Below are positions 8,043 through 19,079 of a stretch of DNA of 49,531 nucleotides, in pieces. A model generated the notes under the pieces. That model ran no database searches and was not told the DNA's origin. It saw only the letters and a program-made list of their open reading frames with translations. The DNA lies in NCBI RefSeq assembly GCF_021603585.1, contig NZ_BQHI01000033.1, positions 1 to 49,531 of the forward strand, written 5' to 3'. The first letter of the stretch is position 1. Every line of letters begins with the position of its first letter. The DNA is from Pseudomonas sputi (GTDB lineage: Bacteria; Pseudomonadota; Gammaproteobacteria; Pseudomonadales; Pseudomonadaceae). The position numbers were made by a program, and so were the translations under genes.

Positions 8043-8660
8043 GTGGAAATTGCCTGTCTTGATCTTGAAGGGGTGCTGGTACCGGAAATCTGGATCGCCT
8101 TCGCCGAAAAAACCGGAATCGAATCGCTCAAGGCCACCACCCGGGACATTCCCGACTACGACGTGCTGATGAAACAGCGCCTGCGTATCCTCGACGAGCA
8201 TGGCCTGAAGCTTTCGGACATTCAGGAAGTGATCGCCACCCTCAAACCGCTGGACGGTGCGGTGGAGTTCGTCAACTGGCTGCGCGAGCGGTTCCAGGTG
8301 GTGATTCTATCGGACACGTTCTACGAGTTTTCCCAGCCGCTGATGCGTCAGCTGGGCTTTCCGACGTTGCTCTGCCACCGTCTGATCACGGACGACAGCG
8401 GTCGGGTGACCAGCTATCAGTTGCGTCAGAAAGATCCGAAACGTCAGTCCGTCCTGGCCTTCAAGAGCCTGTATTACCGGGTGATTGCGGCGGGGGATTC
8501 CTACAACGACACCAGCATGCTGGGCGAGGCGGATGCGGGGATTCTGTTTCATGCGCCGGATAACGTGATTCGGGAGTTTCCGCAGTTTCCGGCGGTGCAT
8601 ACGTTTGCCGAGTTGAAGCAGGCATTCCTCAAAGCCTCGAACCGCGACTTATCCCTTTAG
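8043..8660 (+). CDS. thrH: Bifunctional phosphoserine phosphatase/homoserine phosphotransferase ThrH
   Basis: The 205-residue HAD protein is nearly identical in motif content to Pseudomonas aeruginosa ThrH: CLDLEGVLVPE (nucleophile Asp7), SDTFYEFSQPLM, QKDPKRQSV and AAGDSYNDTSML. It removes phosphate from phosphoserine and can pass it to homoserine, linking serine and threonine synthesis. The likely start is GTG 8043. GGAG at 8033-8036 sits 6 nt upstream, and it overlaps the ATG at 8031 that would otherwise add four residues (MECP) absent from the family. Confidence 0.95.
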   Translation: MEIACLDLEGVLVPEIWIAFAEKTGIESLKATTRDIPDYDVLMKQRLRILDEHGLKLSDIQEVIATLKPLDGAVEFVNWLRERFQVVILSDTFYEFSQPLMRQLGFPTLLCHRLITDDSGRVTSYQLRQKDPKRQSVLAFKSLYYRVIAAGDSYNDTSMLGEADAGILFHAPDNVIREFPQFPAVHTFAELKQAFLKASNRDLSL

Positions 8661-8669
8661 CCGCCTGAT

Positions 8670-8700
8670 GATCGTTCCCACGCGGAGCGCGGGAACGATC
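8670..8700. repeat. REP-like palindrome, copy 1 (thrH/pabB junction)
   Basis: The arms GATCGTTCCC and GGGAACGATC flank ACGCGGAGCGC, which is itself foldable. Related copies occur at 10165-10202 and 40788-40812. It lies between two convergent genes and can act as a bidirectional stem-loop transcript end. Confidence 0.85.
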
Positions 8701-8711
8701 AAGTGCTCTAG

Positions 8712-10055
8712 TCAGAGGCTCTGCAGGGTTTCCAGCAGGACTCTGACCTTGGTGATCGACTCCTGATACTCCGCTTCCCAATCTGAATCGGCGACGATCC
8801 CGCCACCGCCCCAGCAGCACACCTGCCCATCCTTCACCAGTAGACTGCGGATCGCGATAGAGCTGTCCATCTCGCCGCGCACGTCCAGATACAGCAACGA
8901 ACCGCAATACAACCCGCGTCGGGTCGGTTCCAGTTCGTCGATGATCTGCATCGCACGAATCTTCGGTGCGCCAGTGATCGAGCCGCCGGGGAAGCTACCG
9001 GCGATCAGGTCCAGGGCGTCGCGATTTTCCGCCAGTTCACCGGTCACGCTGCTGACCAGGTGATGCACGTTCGGATAGCTTTCCAGGCTGAACAGCTCCG
9101 GTACCCGCACCGAGCCGATGCGGCAGGTACGGCCCAGATCGTTGCGCAGCAGGTCGACGATCATCAGGTTTTCCGCACGATCCTTGGGGCTGGCCAGCAG
9201 TTCGGCGGCGTTCGCCGCATCTTCGGCCGGGGTCGCGCCACGGGGGCGGGTGCCCTTGATCGGGCGGGTTTCCACTTGACGCTGGCTGACTTTGACGAAA
9301 CGCTCGGGCGACAGGCTCAGCACCGCGTTGCCGTCAGGCAGGCTCTGGAACCCGGAAAACGGTGTCGGGCAGGCTTCGCGCAACTTGCAGTAGGCCAGCC
9401 ATGGATCGCCCTGGCACGGCGCTCGGAATCGCTGGGCGAAGTTGACCTGATAGCAGTCGCCGGCCTGGATGTAATGCTGGATACGTTCGAAGGCTTGGCG
9501 GTATTCATCGGCCGAAAGATCAGCCGCCATGGGACTGTTCAGCCTGAACGGGATCAATTCGCTGCCTGCCGGTTGGCTGAATACATTGACCAAGCGCTGT
9601 TTCTCCCGGGGGCTGACCGACGGGTGAAACACCAGTTGGCTGGTGGCCGATTGGTGATCGCTGATCAAGGCCCAGTCGTACAGACCAAAACGCGCATCAG
9701 GCAGTTGCAGGTCATCCCGGGCCTGGCTCGGCAGATTTTCCAGATGCCGGCCGAAGTCATAGCTCAGATAACCGATCAGGCCGCCGGCGAAAGGCAATTC
9801 GTACCCGTCAGGCAATTGTGCTTCGCCCAACCGCGTCAGAGTGTCTCGCAGGCGTTGCAGGAAACTGTCGCCGCGTTCGTCCGGCAATACCGCCAGTTGT
9901 TCCAGCGGCCAGGCGCTGAGCAGGTCATAACGGCCACGGTCGGCACTCGGCCGGCCACTGTCGAGCAGCACGGCGCCGGGCGCATGGCGGACGGCCGCAA
10001 AATAGTCGGCGGGGTTGGCGCGGTAGGGCAGCGGGTGTACGGAACAGGTCAACAT
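8712..10055 (-). CDS. pabB: Aminodeoxychorismate synthase component I
   Basis: The 447-residue protein has an N-terminal anthranilate-synthase-I-like region (FAGGLIGYLSYDFGRHLE) and a C-terminal chorismate-binding domain with KGTRPRG, NLMIVDLLRNDLGR and the GSITGAPKIRAMQ motif near the C-terminus. With the glutaminase PabA it converts chorismate to 4-amino-4-deoxychorismate for folate synthesis. The Lys in PIKGTRPRG is the family nucleophile that separates PabB from TrpE. Start MLTCSVHPLPY at 10055 fits the family; the frame is open 35 codons upstream but that part is not conserved. The ribosome site is weak. Confidence 0.94.
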   Translation of the reverse strand: MLTCSVHPLPYRANPADYFAAVRHAPGAVLLDSGRPSADRGRYDLLSAWPLEQLAVLPDERGDSFLQRLRDTLTRLGEAQLPDGYELPFAGGLIGYLSYDFGRHLENLPSQARDDLQLPDARFGLYDWALISDHQSATSQLVFHPSVSPREKQRLVNVFSQPAGSELIPFRLNSPMAADLSADEYRQAFERIQHYIQAGDCYQVNFAQRFRAPCQGDPWLAYCKLREACPTPFSGFQSLPDGNAVLSLSPERFVKVSQRQVETRPIKGTRPRGATPAEDAANAAELLASPKDRAENLMIVDLLRNDLGRTCRIGSVRVPELFSLESYPNVHHLVSSVTGELAENRDALDLIAGSFPGGSITGAPKIRAMQIIDELEPTRRGLYCGSLLYLDVRGEMDSSIAIRSLLVKDGQVCCWGGGGIVADSDWEAEYQESITKVRVLLETLQSL

Positions 10056-10164
10056 GGGCGGGGCAGATCGGCCATCGAGGCGGGGTGGGGATTGTAGTCC
10101 CCTCCGGGAATTGCTCCTAGAGGGGATGTCGGGGATTGGCAGATTGGCGGCAGGTATCACGCTT

Positions 10165-10202
10165 GATCATTCCCGCGTCGAACCGTCTGCGTGGGAACGA
10201 TC
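10165..10202. repeat. REP-like palindrome, degenerate copy 2
   Basis: GATCATTCCC and GTGGGAACGATC are the outer arms of the element seen at 8670, but the centre (GCGTCGAACCGTCTGC) is diverged. It lies between the ends of the retropepsin operon and the pabB start. Confidence 0.65.
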
Positions 10203-10223
10203 ATGAAATCGATCCTCGTGGTA

Positions 10224-11210
10224 TCAGCCCTCGACCGCCGGAATATGCCCGAACAATTCCTGGGCAAACGCCACCCGCTCTTCAACCGACTCCGTCACAC
10301 CACGCGCCTTGAGCTCTTCCAGATGCGCTTCCACCGCATGGGTGCGCAACGTCAGCCCGCAATCGTTGGCGATCTGGATATTCAGCCCCGGTCGCGCATT
10401 CAGCTCCAGAATCAGTGGGCCTTTCTCCTGGTCCAGCACCATGTCCACGCCGATGTAACCCAGGCCACACAGCTCATAGCAGCCGGCGGCGAGCTTCATG
10501 AACCCGTCCCAGTAGGGCAGTTGCACGCCGTCCACCGCGTTGGTGGTGTCCGGGTGTTTGGTGATGATGTTGTTCAGCCAGGTGCCGCGCAGGGTCAGGC
10601 CGGTGGCCAGATCGACACCGACGCCGATGGCGCCCTGGTGCAGGTTGGCCTTGCCGCCGGACTGGCGGGTCGGCAAACGCAGCATCGCCATCACCGGGTA
10701 ACCCATCAGCACGATGATGCGGATGTCCGGCACGCCTTCGTAGCTGATGCTCTTGAAGATCTGGTCCGGGGTCACCCGATATTCGATCAGCGCCCGGTCG
10801 CGGTGCCCGCCCAGCGAATACAGGCCGGTGAGGATGCTGGAGATATGGTGCTCCAGCTCTTCATGGGCGAGGATCTTGCCCGACACCGTGCGATAGCGGC
10901 CCTCGAAACGGTCGGCGATCACGATGATGCCGTCACCGCCGGCGCCCTGGGCCGGCTTGATCACGAAGTCGTTGTGCCCGCCGATGATCTGGCCGAGCTT
11001 GTCGATTTCCTTCTCCGTGGAAATCACGCCATACAGTTCCGGCACGTGAATGCCGGCCTTGATCGCGCGTTCCTTGGTGATGATCTTGTCATCGACGATC
11101 GGGTACAGGCTGCGCTTGTTGTACTTGAGCACGTAGTCGGCATTTCGCCGATTGATGCCCATGATGCCCCGCGCTTCCAGGGCCTTCCAGGTCTTCCAGA
11201 AACCGAACAT
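10224..11210 (-). CDS. ATP-grasp alpha-L-glutamate ligase-like protein (RimK-related)
   Basis: The 328-residue ATP-grasp protein has a phosphate-binding loop in VIKPAQGAGGDGI (about 84-96), DIRIIVLMGYPVMAML, and the metal-binding LELNARPGLNIQIAN (about 268-282). Cytosolic ATP-grasp ligases of this type join a carboxylate to an amine through an acyl phosphate, and RimK adds glutamates to ribosomal protein S6. This branch is only RimK-related and its substrate is unknown. The ATG shares one base with the stop of the upstream membrane gene (TGATG), so translation is probably coupled. Third gene of the 13287-10224 operon. Confidence 0.85.
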   Translation of the reverse strand: MFGFWKTWKALEARGIMGINRRNADYVLKYNKRSLYPIVDDKIITKERAIKAGIHVPELYGVISTEKEIDKLGQIIGGHNDFVIKPAQGAGGDGIIVIADRFEGRYRTVSGKILAHEELEHHISSILTGLYSLGGHRDRALIEYRVTPDQIFKSISYEGVPDIRIIVLMGYPVMAMLRLPTRQSGGKANLHQGAIGVGVDLATGLTLRGTWLNNIITKHPDTTNAVDGVQLPYWDGFMKLAAGCYELCGLGYIGVDMVLDQEKGPLILELNARPGLNIQIANDCGLTLRTHAVEAHLEELKARGVTESVEERVAFAQELFGHIPAVEG

Positions 11211-12745
11211 CAGGCGTCAGCCTTCTTCAGGAAAGCCTTGAAACGCACCAGCTCGGTCAGCCGATAACCGCGATAGCGACCCATCGCCAGCATGAAGCCC
11301 ACCAGAATCAGCAGGATCGCCGGGAAGGTGAACACGAAGTACACCATCTCCGGAACGGTCATGATCAGGTGCGCCAGGGACGCCGCGAACAAAGTGCCGA
11401 TCGCCACTTTCATGGCATGGCTGGCGCCGCGTTCTTCCCAGGTGATCGACAGGCGTTCGATGGTCATGGTCAGAATCACCATCGGGAACAGCGCCACCGA
11501 CAGGCCGCGCTCCAGCCCCAGCTTGTGACTGAACAGACTGATCGCCGCGATCAGCACCACCACGAACGTCAGCACCACCGACAGGCGCGGCAGCATTTGC
11601 AGCTTCAAGTGTTCCAGATACGAACGCAGCGATAACCCGAGCGCGGTGATCACGGTAAACAGCAGGATGCCGAAGCCCAGCTGGGTTTCGCGGAAGGCCA
11701 GGGCGATCAGCACCGGTGTAAAGGTGCCGAGGGTCTGCAGGCCGATCAGGTTGCGCAGGATCAGGATCACCAGCACGCCGATCGGGATCATCACCATGAT
11801 CATGAACGTCTGCTGGGTTTGCAGCGGCAGGCCGTACAGCGAGTACTCGAGGAAGTTGGCGTCGGTGTTTTCGTCGGTCAGCTTGGCCAGACGAATCGCG
11901 TTCATCTCACTGTTGTTCAGGCTGAAGGTCACGTTGGCTTTCTTGCCGCCGTCAACGGTGATCAGGTTCTCGTCACCGCTCCACCACAGCAGGCGGTCGG
12001 TCGGCAGGCCTTGCTCGCCGGTGTCCGGGTTGAAGTACAGCCAGTCGGTGCCGTTGAAGCTGCGTAGCCAGAGTTCCGGGGTTTGCGGCTGATCGGCGAC
12101 GAGGCGGATGGTGTGGACTTTCTCCACCGGCACGTGAGCGATGGACAGCAGCAGTTCAACGATTTTGGCTTTGTGCGGTGTCGACGGATCGCCGGCCAGC
12201 AACAGTTTGACGTTGTCGTCGTTGACGTTGTTGACACGTTTGATCGCTTCGCCGATGAAGGTCTCGACGTCGGCCGAGTGCTGACGGATCGGCGCGAGCA
12301 AGGCTTCGGCGGCGATCTTTTCCGGGCCTTCGACGGCCATGCTGTCGCGGAACGTCGGGCCTTTGACCTTGGTTTTCTCGGCGGTGTAACGCTTGGTCAG
12401 CACCAGCCGGTAATAAAGAGTCTGATTGCCCTTGGCCCGGCGCGCCGACCAGGTGACCTTGCGGTTGCCGTCGACGCGGTTGACCGCCACGCCGTAGTTA
12501 TTGGAGATGAAGCTTTCATTGAGGCTGACGTAATCGCGGCTCAGGGGCGGCACGAACATCTGGATCTTCACCGGATCCTTGGAGCTGGCGACGAACTCGA
12601 CCTTGGCGTCGATGTTCCACAAGTCGTCGGTGGCGTCTTCGGTCACCGGGATGCCGAGCACGAAAATCTGATAGGCCGTAACCGAAACGCCCAACAACAC
12701 CAGGATGGTGATCAGGACTTTCAGGTGGAAGGTTAGAGAACGCAT
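11210..12745 (-). CDS. Membrane protein with inactive transglutaminase-like domain and C-terminal 7TM region
   Basis: The 511-residue protein has one N-terminal transmembrane helix (about 7-29), a large predicted periplasmic region to about residue 325 that resembles the transglutaminase-like fold, and then a cluster of about seven hydrophobic helices (TFMIMVMIPIGVLVILIL and following, to about 490). The name inactive transglutaminase reflects loss of the catalytic Cys-His-Asp triad in the family; I see no convincing triad here. It starts 5 bp after the protease-like gene, and GAG in that gene's end acts as its ribosome site. It probably anchors or senses the substrate shared with its two operon partners. 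Confidence 0.82.
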   Translation of the reverse strand: MRSLTFHLKVLITILVLLGVSVTAYQIFVLGIPVTEDATDDLWNIDAKVEFVASSKDPVKIQMFVPPLSRDYVSLNESFISNNYGVAVNRVDGNRKVTWSARRAKGNQTLYYRLVLTKRYTAEKTKVKGPTFRDSMAVEGPEKIAAEALLAPIRQHSADVETFIGEAIKRVNNVNDDNVKLLLAGDPSTPHKAKIVELLLSIAHVPVEKVHTIRLVADQPQTPELWLRSFNGTDWLYFNPDTGEQGLPTDRLLWWSGDENLITVDGGKKANVTFSLNNSEMNAIRLAKLTDENTDANFLEYSLYGLPLQTQQTFMIMVMIPIGVLVILILRNLIGLQTLGTFTPVLIALAFRETQLGFGILLFTVITALGLSLRSYLEHLKLQMLPRLSVVLTFVVVLIAAISLFSHKLGLERGLSVALFPMVILTMTIERLSITWEERGASHAMKVAIGTLFAASLAHLIMTVPEMVYFVFTFPAILLILVGFMLAMGRYRGYRLTELVRFKAFLKKADA

Positions 12746-12750
12746 GGAAA

Positions 12751-13287
12751 TTACTCGGCGGTATGAGCGGCGATGGCGCAGGCAGGTTTGCCGGCAGCGT
12801 ATTTAAGACTGGGATCGACCAGCGCATCGAAGCGTTTCAGCGCCTCGGAGCCGATCAAAAGCGGGTATTGGAACGCACTACGGTCGGTCAGGTTCACTTC
12901 GATGCTGCGCATCGCCGAACCCATGCAGATGTCCAGCTCGATTACCGGGCGCGCGGTGTACTTCTTGCCTTCTTCCGGGTCGTAGTCGCCGGCGCGGCGC
13001 TTGATCTTGCTGACCCGGGCCAGCGGCCGTTCGATCGGGTGCGAATGCGCGGCGTCGATGGCCAGGTAGAAACGCACCCAGGACTCGCCGTTGCGTTTGA
13101 AGCGTTTGATGTCGCGGGCACTCAGAGAGGCGGTTTTCGCCCCGGTGTCGAGTTTCGCCGCCACTTCCAGGTTGATCCCGTCGAGGGCTGCGTATTCGTT
13201 GAGGCCGTACACGGTCTTTTCCCCCGCCGCAGCGAGGCCGGGCAGGCAAAACAGTGCAAAGAATGTGGGGAAGGGCTTGAGTCTCAT
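12751..13287 (-). CDS. Periplasmic retropepsin-like protein (RimB/Zn_protease family, PF05618-like)
   Basis: The 178-residue protein has a cleavable signal peptide (residues 1-21, ending GLAAAG). The mature part holds the aspartic-protease motif AKLDTGAKTASLSA (Asp47-Thr48-Gly49) and the C-terminal PLLIGSEAL strand typical of single-domain retropepsin folds. The family was annotated as ATP-dependent zinc protease, but the DTG motif argues for an aspartic protease that must dimerise. First gene of a three-gene operon with the 7TM protein and an ATP-grasp ligase. The substrate is unknown. Confidence 0.82.
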   Translation of the reverse strand: MRLKPFPTFFALFCLPGLAAAGEKTVYGLNEYAALDGINLEVAAKLDTGAKTASLSARDIKRFKRNGESWVRFYLAIDAAHSHPIERPLARVSKIKRRAGDYDPEEGKKYTARPVIELDICMGSAMRSIEVNLTDRSAFQYPLLIGSEALKRFDALVDPSLKYAAGKPACAIAAHTAE

Positions 13288-13498
13288 AAATCCTGGCGAG
13301 CAGCGTTCCGTTCTCGGTTCAGGGCCATGGCATCAGGAAACCCTGTCTGCCCATCGCCTTCGTGTGCCTATCAGCTTTTTATGACAAGCCGTGCAAATGA
13401 CTCGCAAATGCGGGCGGCATTCTAGCACGGTGTTTTTATGGCGCCAGCGCCGGGACCGGTCTATAACCCTTGGGGCTGTTACAAAGGCTTATTAGACG

Positions 13499-13510
13499 AT
13501 TGTCGACAAT
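13499..13510. promoter_or_regulatory. GntR-type operator 1 (ATTGTCGACAAT)
   Basis: A perfect 12-bp palindrome lies just upstream of the candidate -35 box of the prp operon. Its core TGTCGACA recurs at 13574-13581, which makes it a likely binding site for the GntR regulator encoded at 13584. Confidence 0.7.
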
Positions 13511-13523
13511 CCTTATTTATCCT

Positions 13524-13552
13524 TTGACTGATACGGGCTGATTCGCTAGTTT
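13524..13552 (+). promoter_or_regulatory. Candidate sigma-70 promoter of the prp operon
   Basis: TTGACT (13524-13529) and TAGTTT (13547-13552) are separated by 17 bp. The element lies between the two TGTCGACA operators, which fits repression by a bound dimer at either side. The -10 box is weak. Confidence 0.5.
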
Positions 13553-13573
13553 TTGCCGCATTGGATTTGAAGG

Positions 13574-13581
13574 TGTCGACA
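13574..13581. promoter_or_regulatory. GntR-type operator 2, overlapping the ribosome-binding region
   Basis: TGTCGACA sits between the AAGG ribosome site (13570-13573) and the ATG at 13584, within GGTGTCGACAAT. It is the second copy of the operator core at 13499. A regulator bound here would block transcription of its own gene. Confidence 0.6.
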
Positions 13582-13583
13582 AT

Positions 13584-14309
13584 ATGCTGGATCAACTCGA
13601 TCCCCCGGTGATCAGCGGCGACGATTCCGAGACGCTCTCGGAAAACGTCTTCCGGCGCATCCAGGCGGCCATCGTCAAAGGCGAGATCGCCCCGGGCAGC
13701 AAGATCTCCGAGCCGGAACTGGCGCGCACCTACGGCATCAGCCGCGGGCCCCTGCGCGAGGCGATCCACCGGCTGGAAGGCCAGCGCCTGCTGGTGCGCG
13801 TACCGCACGTCGGTGCGCGGGTGGTGTCGCTGAGCCACGCCGAATTGCTCGAACTCTACGAAATCCGCGAATCCCTCGAAGGCATGGCCTGCCGTCTGGC
13901 GGCCGAACGCATGAGCGTCGAAGAAATCGACGAACTGCGCCGGGTGCTGGAAACCCACGAGCGTGATGCGGCGTTTCAGGCCGGCGTCGGCTATTACCAG
14001 CAGGAAGGCGATTTCGACTTTCACTACCGGATCATCCAGGGCAGCGGCAACCGCACCCTCACGCAAATGCTCTGCGGCGAGCTCTATCAACTGGTGCGCA
14101 TGTACCGCATCCAGTTTTCCACCACACCCAATCGCCCGCGCCAGGCCTTTGCCGAACACCACCGGATTCTCGATGCCATCGCCGACCGTGACGGCGAGCT
14201 CGCGGAATTGTTGATGCGCCGTCACATCGGCGCCTCGAAACGCAACATCGCCCGTCATTACCAGGACGGCGCCGACAACAAGACAGCCACTGAACGAGGT
14301 GAGTCATGA
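13584..14309 (+). CDS. GntR-family (FadR/FCD) regulator of the methylcitrate operon
   Basis: The 241-residue protein has an N-terminal winged HTH (residues about 18-85, with [20 protein letters not shown]) and a C-terminal all-helical FCD effector domain with metal-binding-type residues ([31 protein letters not shown]). It heads the prp operon, and its stop overlaps the prpB ATG (ATGA). It probably represses the operon until methylcitrate-cycle intermediates build up. The effector identity is inference from its location. Confidence 0.92.
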   Translation: MLDQLDPPVISGDDSETLSENVFRRIQAAIVKGEIAPGSKISEPELARTYGISRGPLREAIHRLEGQRLLVRVPHVGARVVSLSHAELLELYEIRESLEGMACRLAAERMSVEEIDELRRVLETHERDAAFQAGVGYYQQEGDFDFHYRIIQGSGNRTLTQMLCGELYQLVRMYRIQFSTTPNRPRQAFAEHHRILDAIADRDGELAELLMRRHIGASKRNIARHYQDGADNKTATERGES

Positions 14310-15196
14310 GTTCCAACAAGAGCACTCCAGGCCAGCGTTTCCGCGATGCGGTCGCCAGCGAAGATCCGCTGCAAGTGGTCGGGGCGATCAACGCCAACCA
14401 CGCACTGCTGGCCAAGCGCGCCGGTTTCAAGGCGATCTACCTGTCGGGTGGCGGGGTGGCTGCCGGCTCCCTCGGCGTGCCGGACCTGGGTATCACCGGT
14501 CTGGATGACGTGCTGACCGATGTCCGCCGCATCACCGACGTCTGCGACCTGCCGCTGCTGGTGGACGTGGACACCGGTTTTGGCGCCTCGGCGTTCAATG
14601 TGGCCCGCACCGTCAAGTCGATGATCAAGTTCGGCGCGGCGGCGATTCACATCGAAGACCAGGTCGGCGCCAAGCGCTGCGGCCATCGTCCGAACAAAGA
14701 GATCGTGACCCAGCAGGAAATGGTCGACCGCATCAAGGCCGCCGTCGATGCCCGCACCGACGACAGCTTCGTGATCATGGCCCGCACCGACGCATTGGCC
14801 GTTGAAGGTCTGGAATCGGCACTGGATCGCGCCGCCGCGTGCATCGAGGCCGGCGCCGACATGATCTTCCCGGAAGCCATCACGGAGCTGGAGATGTACA
14901 AGCTGTTCGCCAGCCGCGTGAAAGCGCCGATCCTGGCCAACATCACCGAATTCGGCTCGACGCCGCTGTACACCACCGAGCAGCTTGCGGGAGCAGATGT
15001 GTCGCTGGTGCTGTACCCGCTGTCGGCGTTCCGTGCGATGAACAAGGCGGCGGAAAACGTCTACACCGCGATCCGCCGCGACGGCACCCAACAGAATGTC
15101 ATCGACACCATGCAGACTCGCATGGAGCTTTACGATCGCATCGATTACCACACCTTCGAGCAAAAGCTCGACGCGTTGTTTGCGGCGAAGAAGTAA
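14306..15196 (+). CDS. prpB: 2-methylisocitrate lyase
   Basis: The 296-residue member of the isocitrate lyase/PEP mutase family has the catalytic loop [11 protein letters not shown] (the KRCGH signature with the active-site Cys), an ADPGYG-equivalent [10 protein letters not shown] and the MARTDA strand. It splits 2-methylisocitrate into pyruvate and succinate, the last step of propionyl-CoA oxidation by the methylcitrate cycle. It overlaps the regulator gene by 4 bp, so translation is coupled. prpC follows after 43 bp. Confidence 0.96.
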   Translation: MSSNKSTPGQRFRDAVASEDPLQVVGAINANHALLAKRAGFKAIYLSGGGVAAGSLGVPDLGITGLDDVLTDVRRITDVCDLPLLVDVDTGFGASAFNVARTVKSMIKFGAAAIHIEDQVGAKRCGHRPNKEIVTQQEMVDRIKAAVDARTDDSFVIMARTDALAVEGLESALDRAAACIEAGADMIFPEAITELEMYKLFASRVKAPILANITEFGSTPLYTTEQLAGADVSLVLYPLSAFRAMNKAAENVYTAIRRDGTQQNVIDTMQTRMELYDRIDYHTFEQKLDALFAAKK

Positions 15197-15239
15197 GCCG
15201 CAACCGTACTCCCTAATAAATTCAAGATTGGAGACAACA

Positions 15240-16367
15240 ATGGCCGAAGCAAAAGTACTCAGTGGCGCCGGGCTCCGGGGCCAGGTCGCCGGGCAAACCG
15301 CACTGTCCACCGTGGGCCAGGCCGGTGCCGGGCTGACCTATCGTGGCTACGACGTGCGCGAACTGGCGGCAGACGCACAATTTGAAGAAGTGGCGTACCT
15401 GCTGCTCTACGGAGAGCTGCCGACCCAGGCACAGCTCGCCGAGTATCAAGGCAAACTGAGCAAGCTGCGCGACCTGCCGCAAGCGCTGAAAGAAGTGCTG
15501 GAACGCATCCCCGCCGACGCCCATCCGATGGACGTGATGCGCACCGGTTGTTCGTTCCTGGGCAACATCGAGCCGGAGAAAGACTTCTCCGAGCAACGCG
15601 ACAAGACCGACCGCCTGCTGGCTGCCTTCCCGGCGATCATGTGCTACTGGTATCGCTTCAGCCACGACGGCAAACGCATCAACTGCGTGACTGACGAGCA
15701 GTCCATCGGCGGCCACTTCCTGCACCTGCTGCACGACAAGAAGCCGAGCGACCTGCACGTCAAGGTGATGAACGTGTCGCTGATCCTCTACGCCGAGCAC
15801 GAATTCAACGCCTCGACCTTCACCGCTCGGGTGTGTGCGTCGACCCTGTCCGACCTGTATTCCTGCGTCACGGCGGCCATCGGCTCGCTGCGCGGTCCGC
15901 TGCACGGCGGCGCCAACGAAGCGGCGATGGAAATGATCGAGCGCTTCTCGTCGCCGGAAGAGGCGATCAAGGGCACCCTCGGCATGCTCGAGCGCAAGGA
16001 CAAGATCATGGGCTTCGGCCACGCGATCTATAAGGACAGCGATCCGCGCAACGAGGTGATCAAGGGCTGGTCGAAAAAACTCGCTGACGAAGTCGGCGAC
16101 AAGGTGTTGTTCGCGGTTTCGGAAGCCATCGACAAGACCATGTGGGAGCAAAAGAAACTGTTCCCCAACGCCGACTTCTACCATGCCTCGGCGTACCACT
16201 TCATGGGCATCCCGACCAAGCTGTTCACCCCGATCTTCGTCTGCTCGCGCCTGACCGGCTGGGCAGCGCACGTGTTCGAACAGCGCGCCAACAACCGCAT
16301 CATCCGTCCAAGCGCCGAGTACACCGGCGTCGAACAGCGCAAGTTCGTGCCCATCGAACAGCGCTGA
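15240..16367 (+). CDS. prpC: 2-methylcitrate synthase
   Basis: The 375-residue citrate-synthase-fold enzyme condenses propionyl-CoA with oxaloacetate. The expected catalytic residues are visible: His222 in RGPLHGGANEAAM, His261 in GFGHAIYK, and an Asp in NADFYHASAYHFMGIP. The start at 15240 (MAEAKVLSGAGLRG) has GGAG 7 nt upstream; the frame is open further back, inside prpB, but that part is not conserved. Length fits PrpC rather than the longer housekeeping GltA. Confidence 0.96.
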   Translation: MAEAKVLSGAGLRGQVAGQTALSTVGQAGAGLTYRGYDVRELAADAQFEEVAYLLLYGELPTQAQLAEYQGKLSKLRDLPQALKEVLERIPADAHPMDVMRTGCSFLGNIEPEKDFSEQRDKTDRLLAAFPAIMCYWYRFSHDGKRINCVTDEQSIGGHFLHLLHDKKPSDLHVKVMNVSLILYAEHEFNASTFTARVCASTLSDLYSCVTAAIGSLRGPLHGGANEAAMEMIERFSSPEEAIKGTLGMLERKDKIMGFGHAIYKDSDPRNEVIKGWSKKLADEVGDKVLFAVSEAIDKTMWEQKKLFPNADFYHASAYHFMGIPTKLFTPIFVCSRLTGWAAHVFEQRANNRIIRPSAEYTGVEQRKFVPIEQR

Positions 16368-16374
16368 CCGGGGA

Positions 16375-16394
16375 GGGCGCCGGCACAGGCGCCC
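16375..16394 (+). terminator. Intercistronic hairpin prpC/acnD
   Basis: GGGCGCC and GGCGCCC enclose GGCACA, and flanking GA and CTC extend the stem. Only TCTTTG follows, so it is a weak terminator or an mRNA-stabilising stem. Confidence 0.55.
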
Positions 16395-16428
16395 CCTCTT
16401 TGAAATTACCGTGACCGAGTCCTGACCG

Positions 16429-19023
<2,595 letters not shown>

Positions 19024-19035
19024 AACAAGCCAGGC

Positions 19036-19068
19036 GACCAAGGGACGATGAGTCCTTTGGTCCCTTTT
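19036..19068 (+). terminator. Intercistronic hairpin acnD/prpF
   Basis: GACCAAGGGAC and GTCCTTTGGTC form an 11-bp stem with one G-T wobble around loop GATGA, followed by CCCTTTT. An alternative pairing AAGGGAC/GTCCCTT would make a more terminator-like stem ending at the T-run. It could attenuate prpF-prpD expression. Confidence 0.6.
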
Positions 19069-19079
19069 GAGGAGCACTC

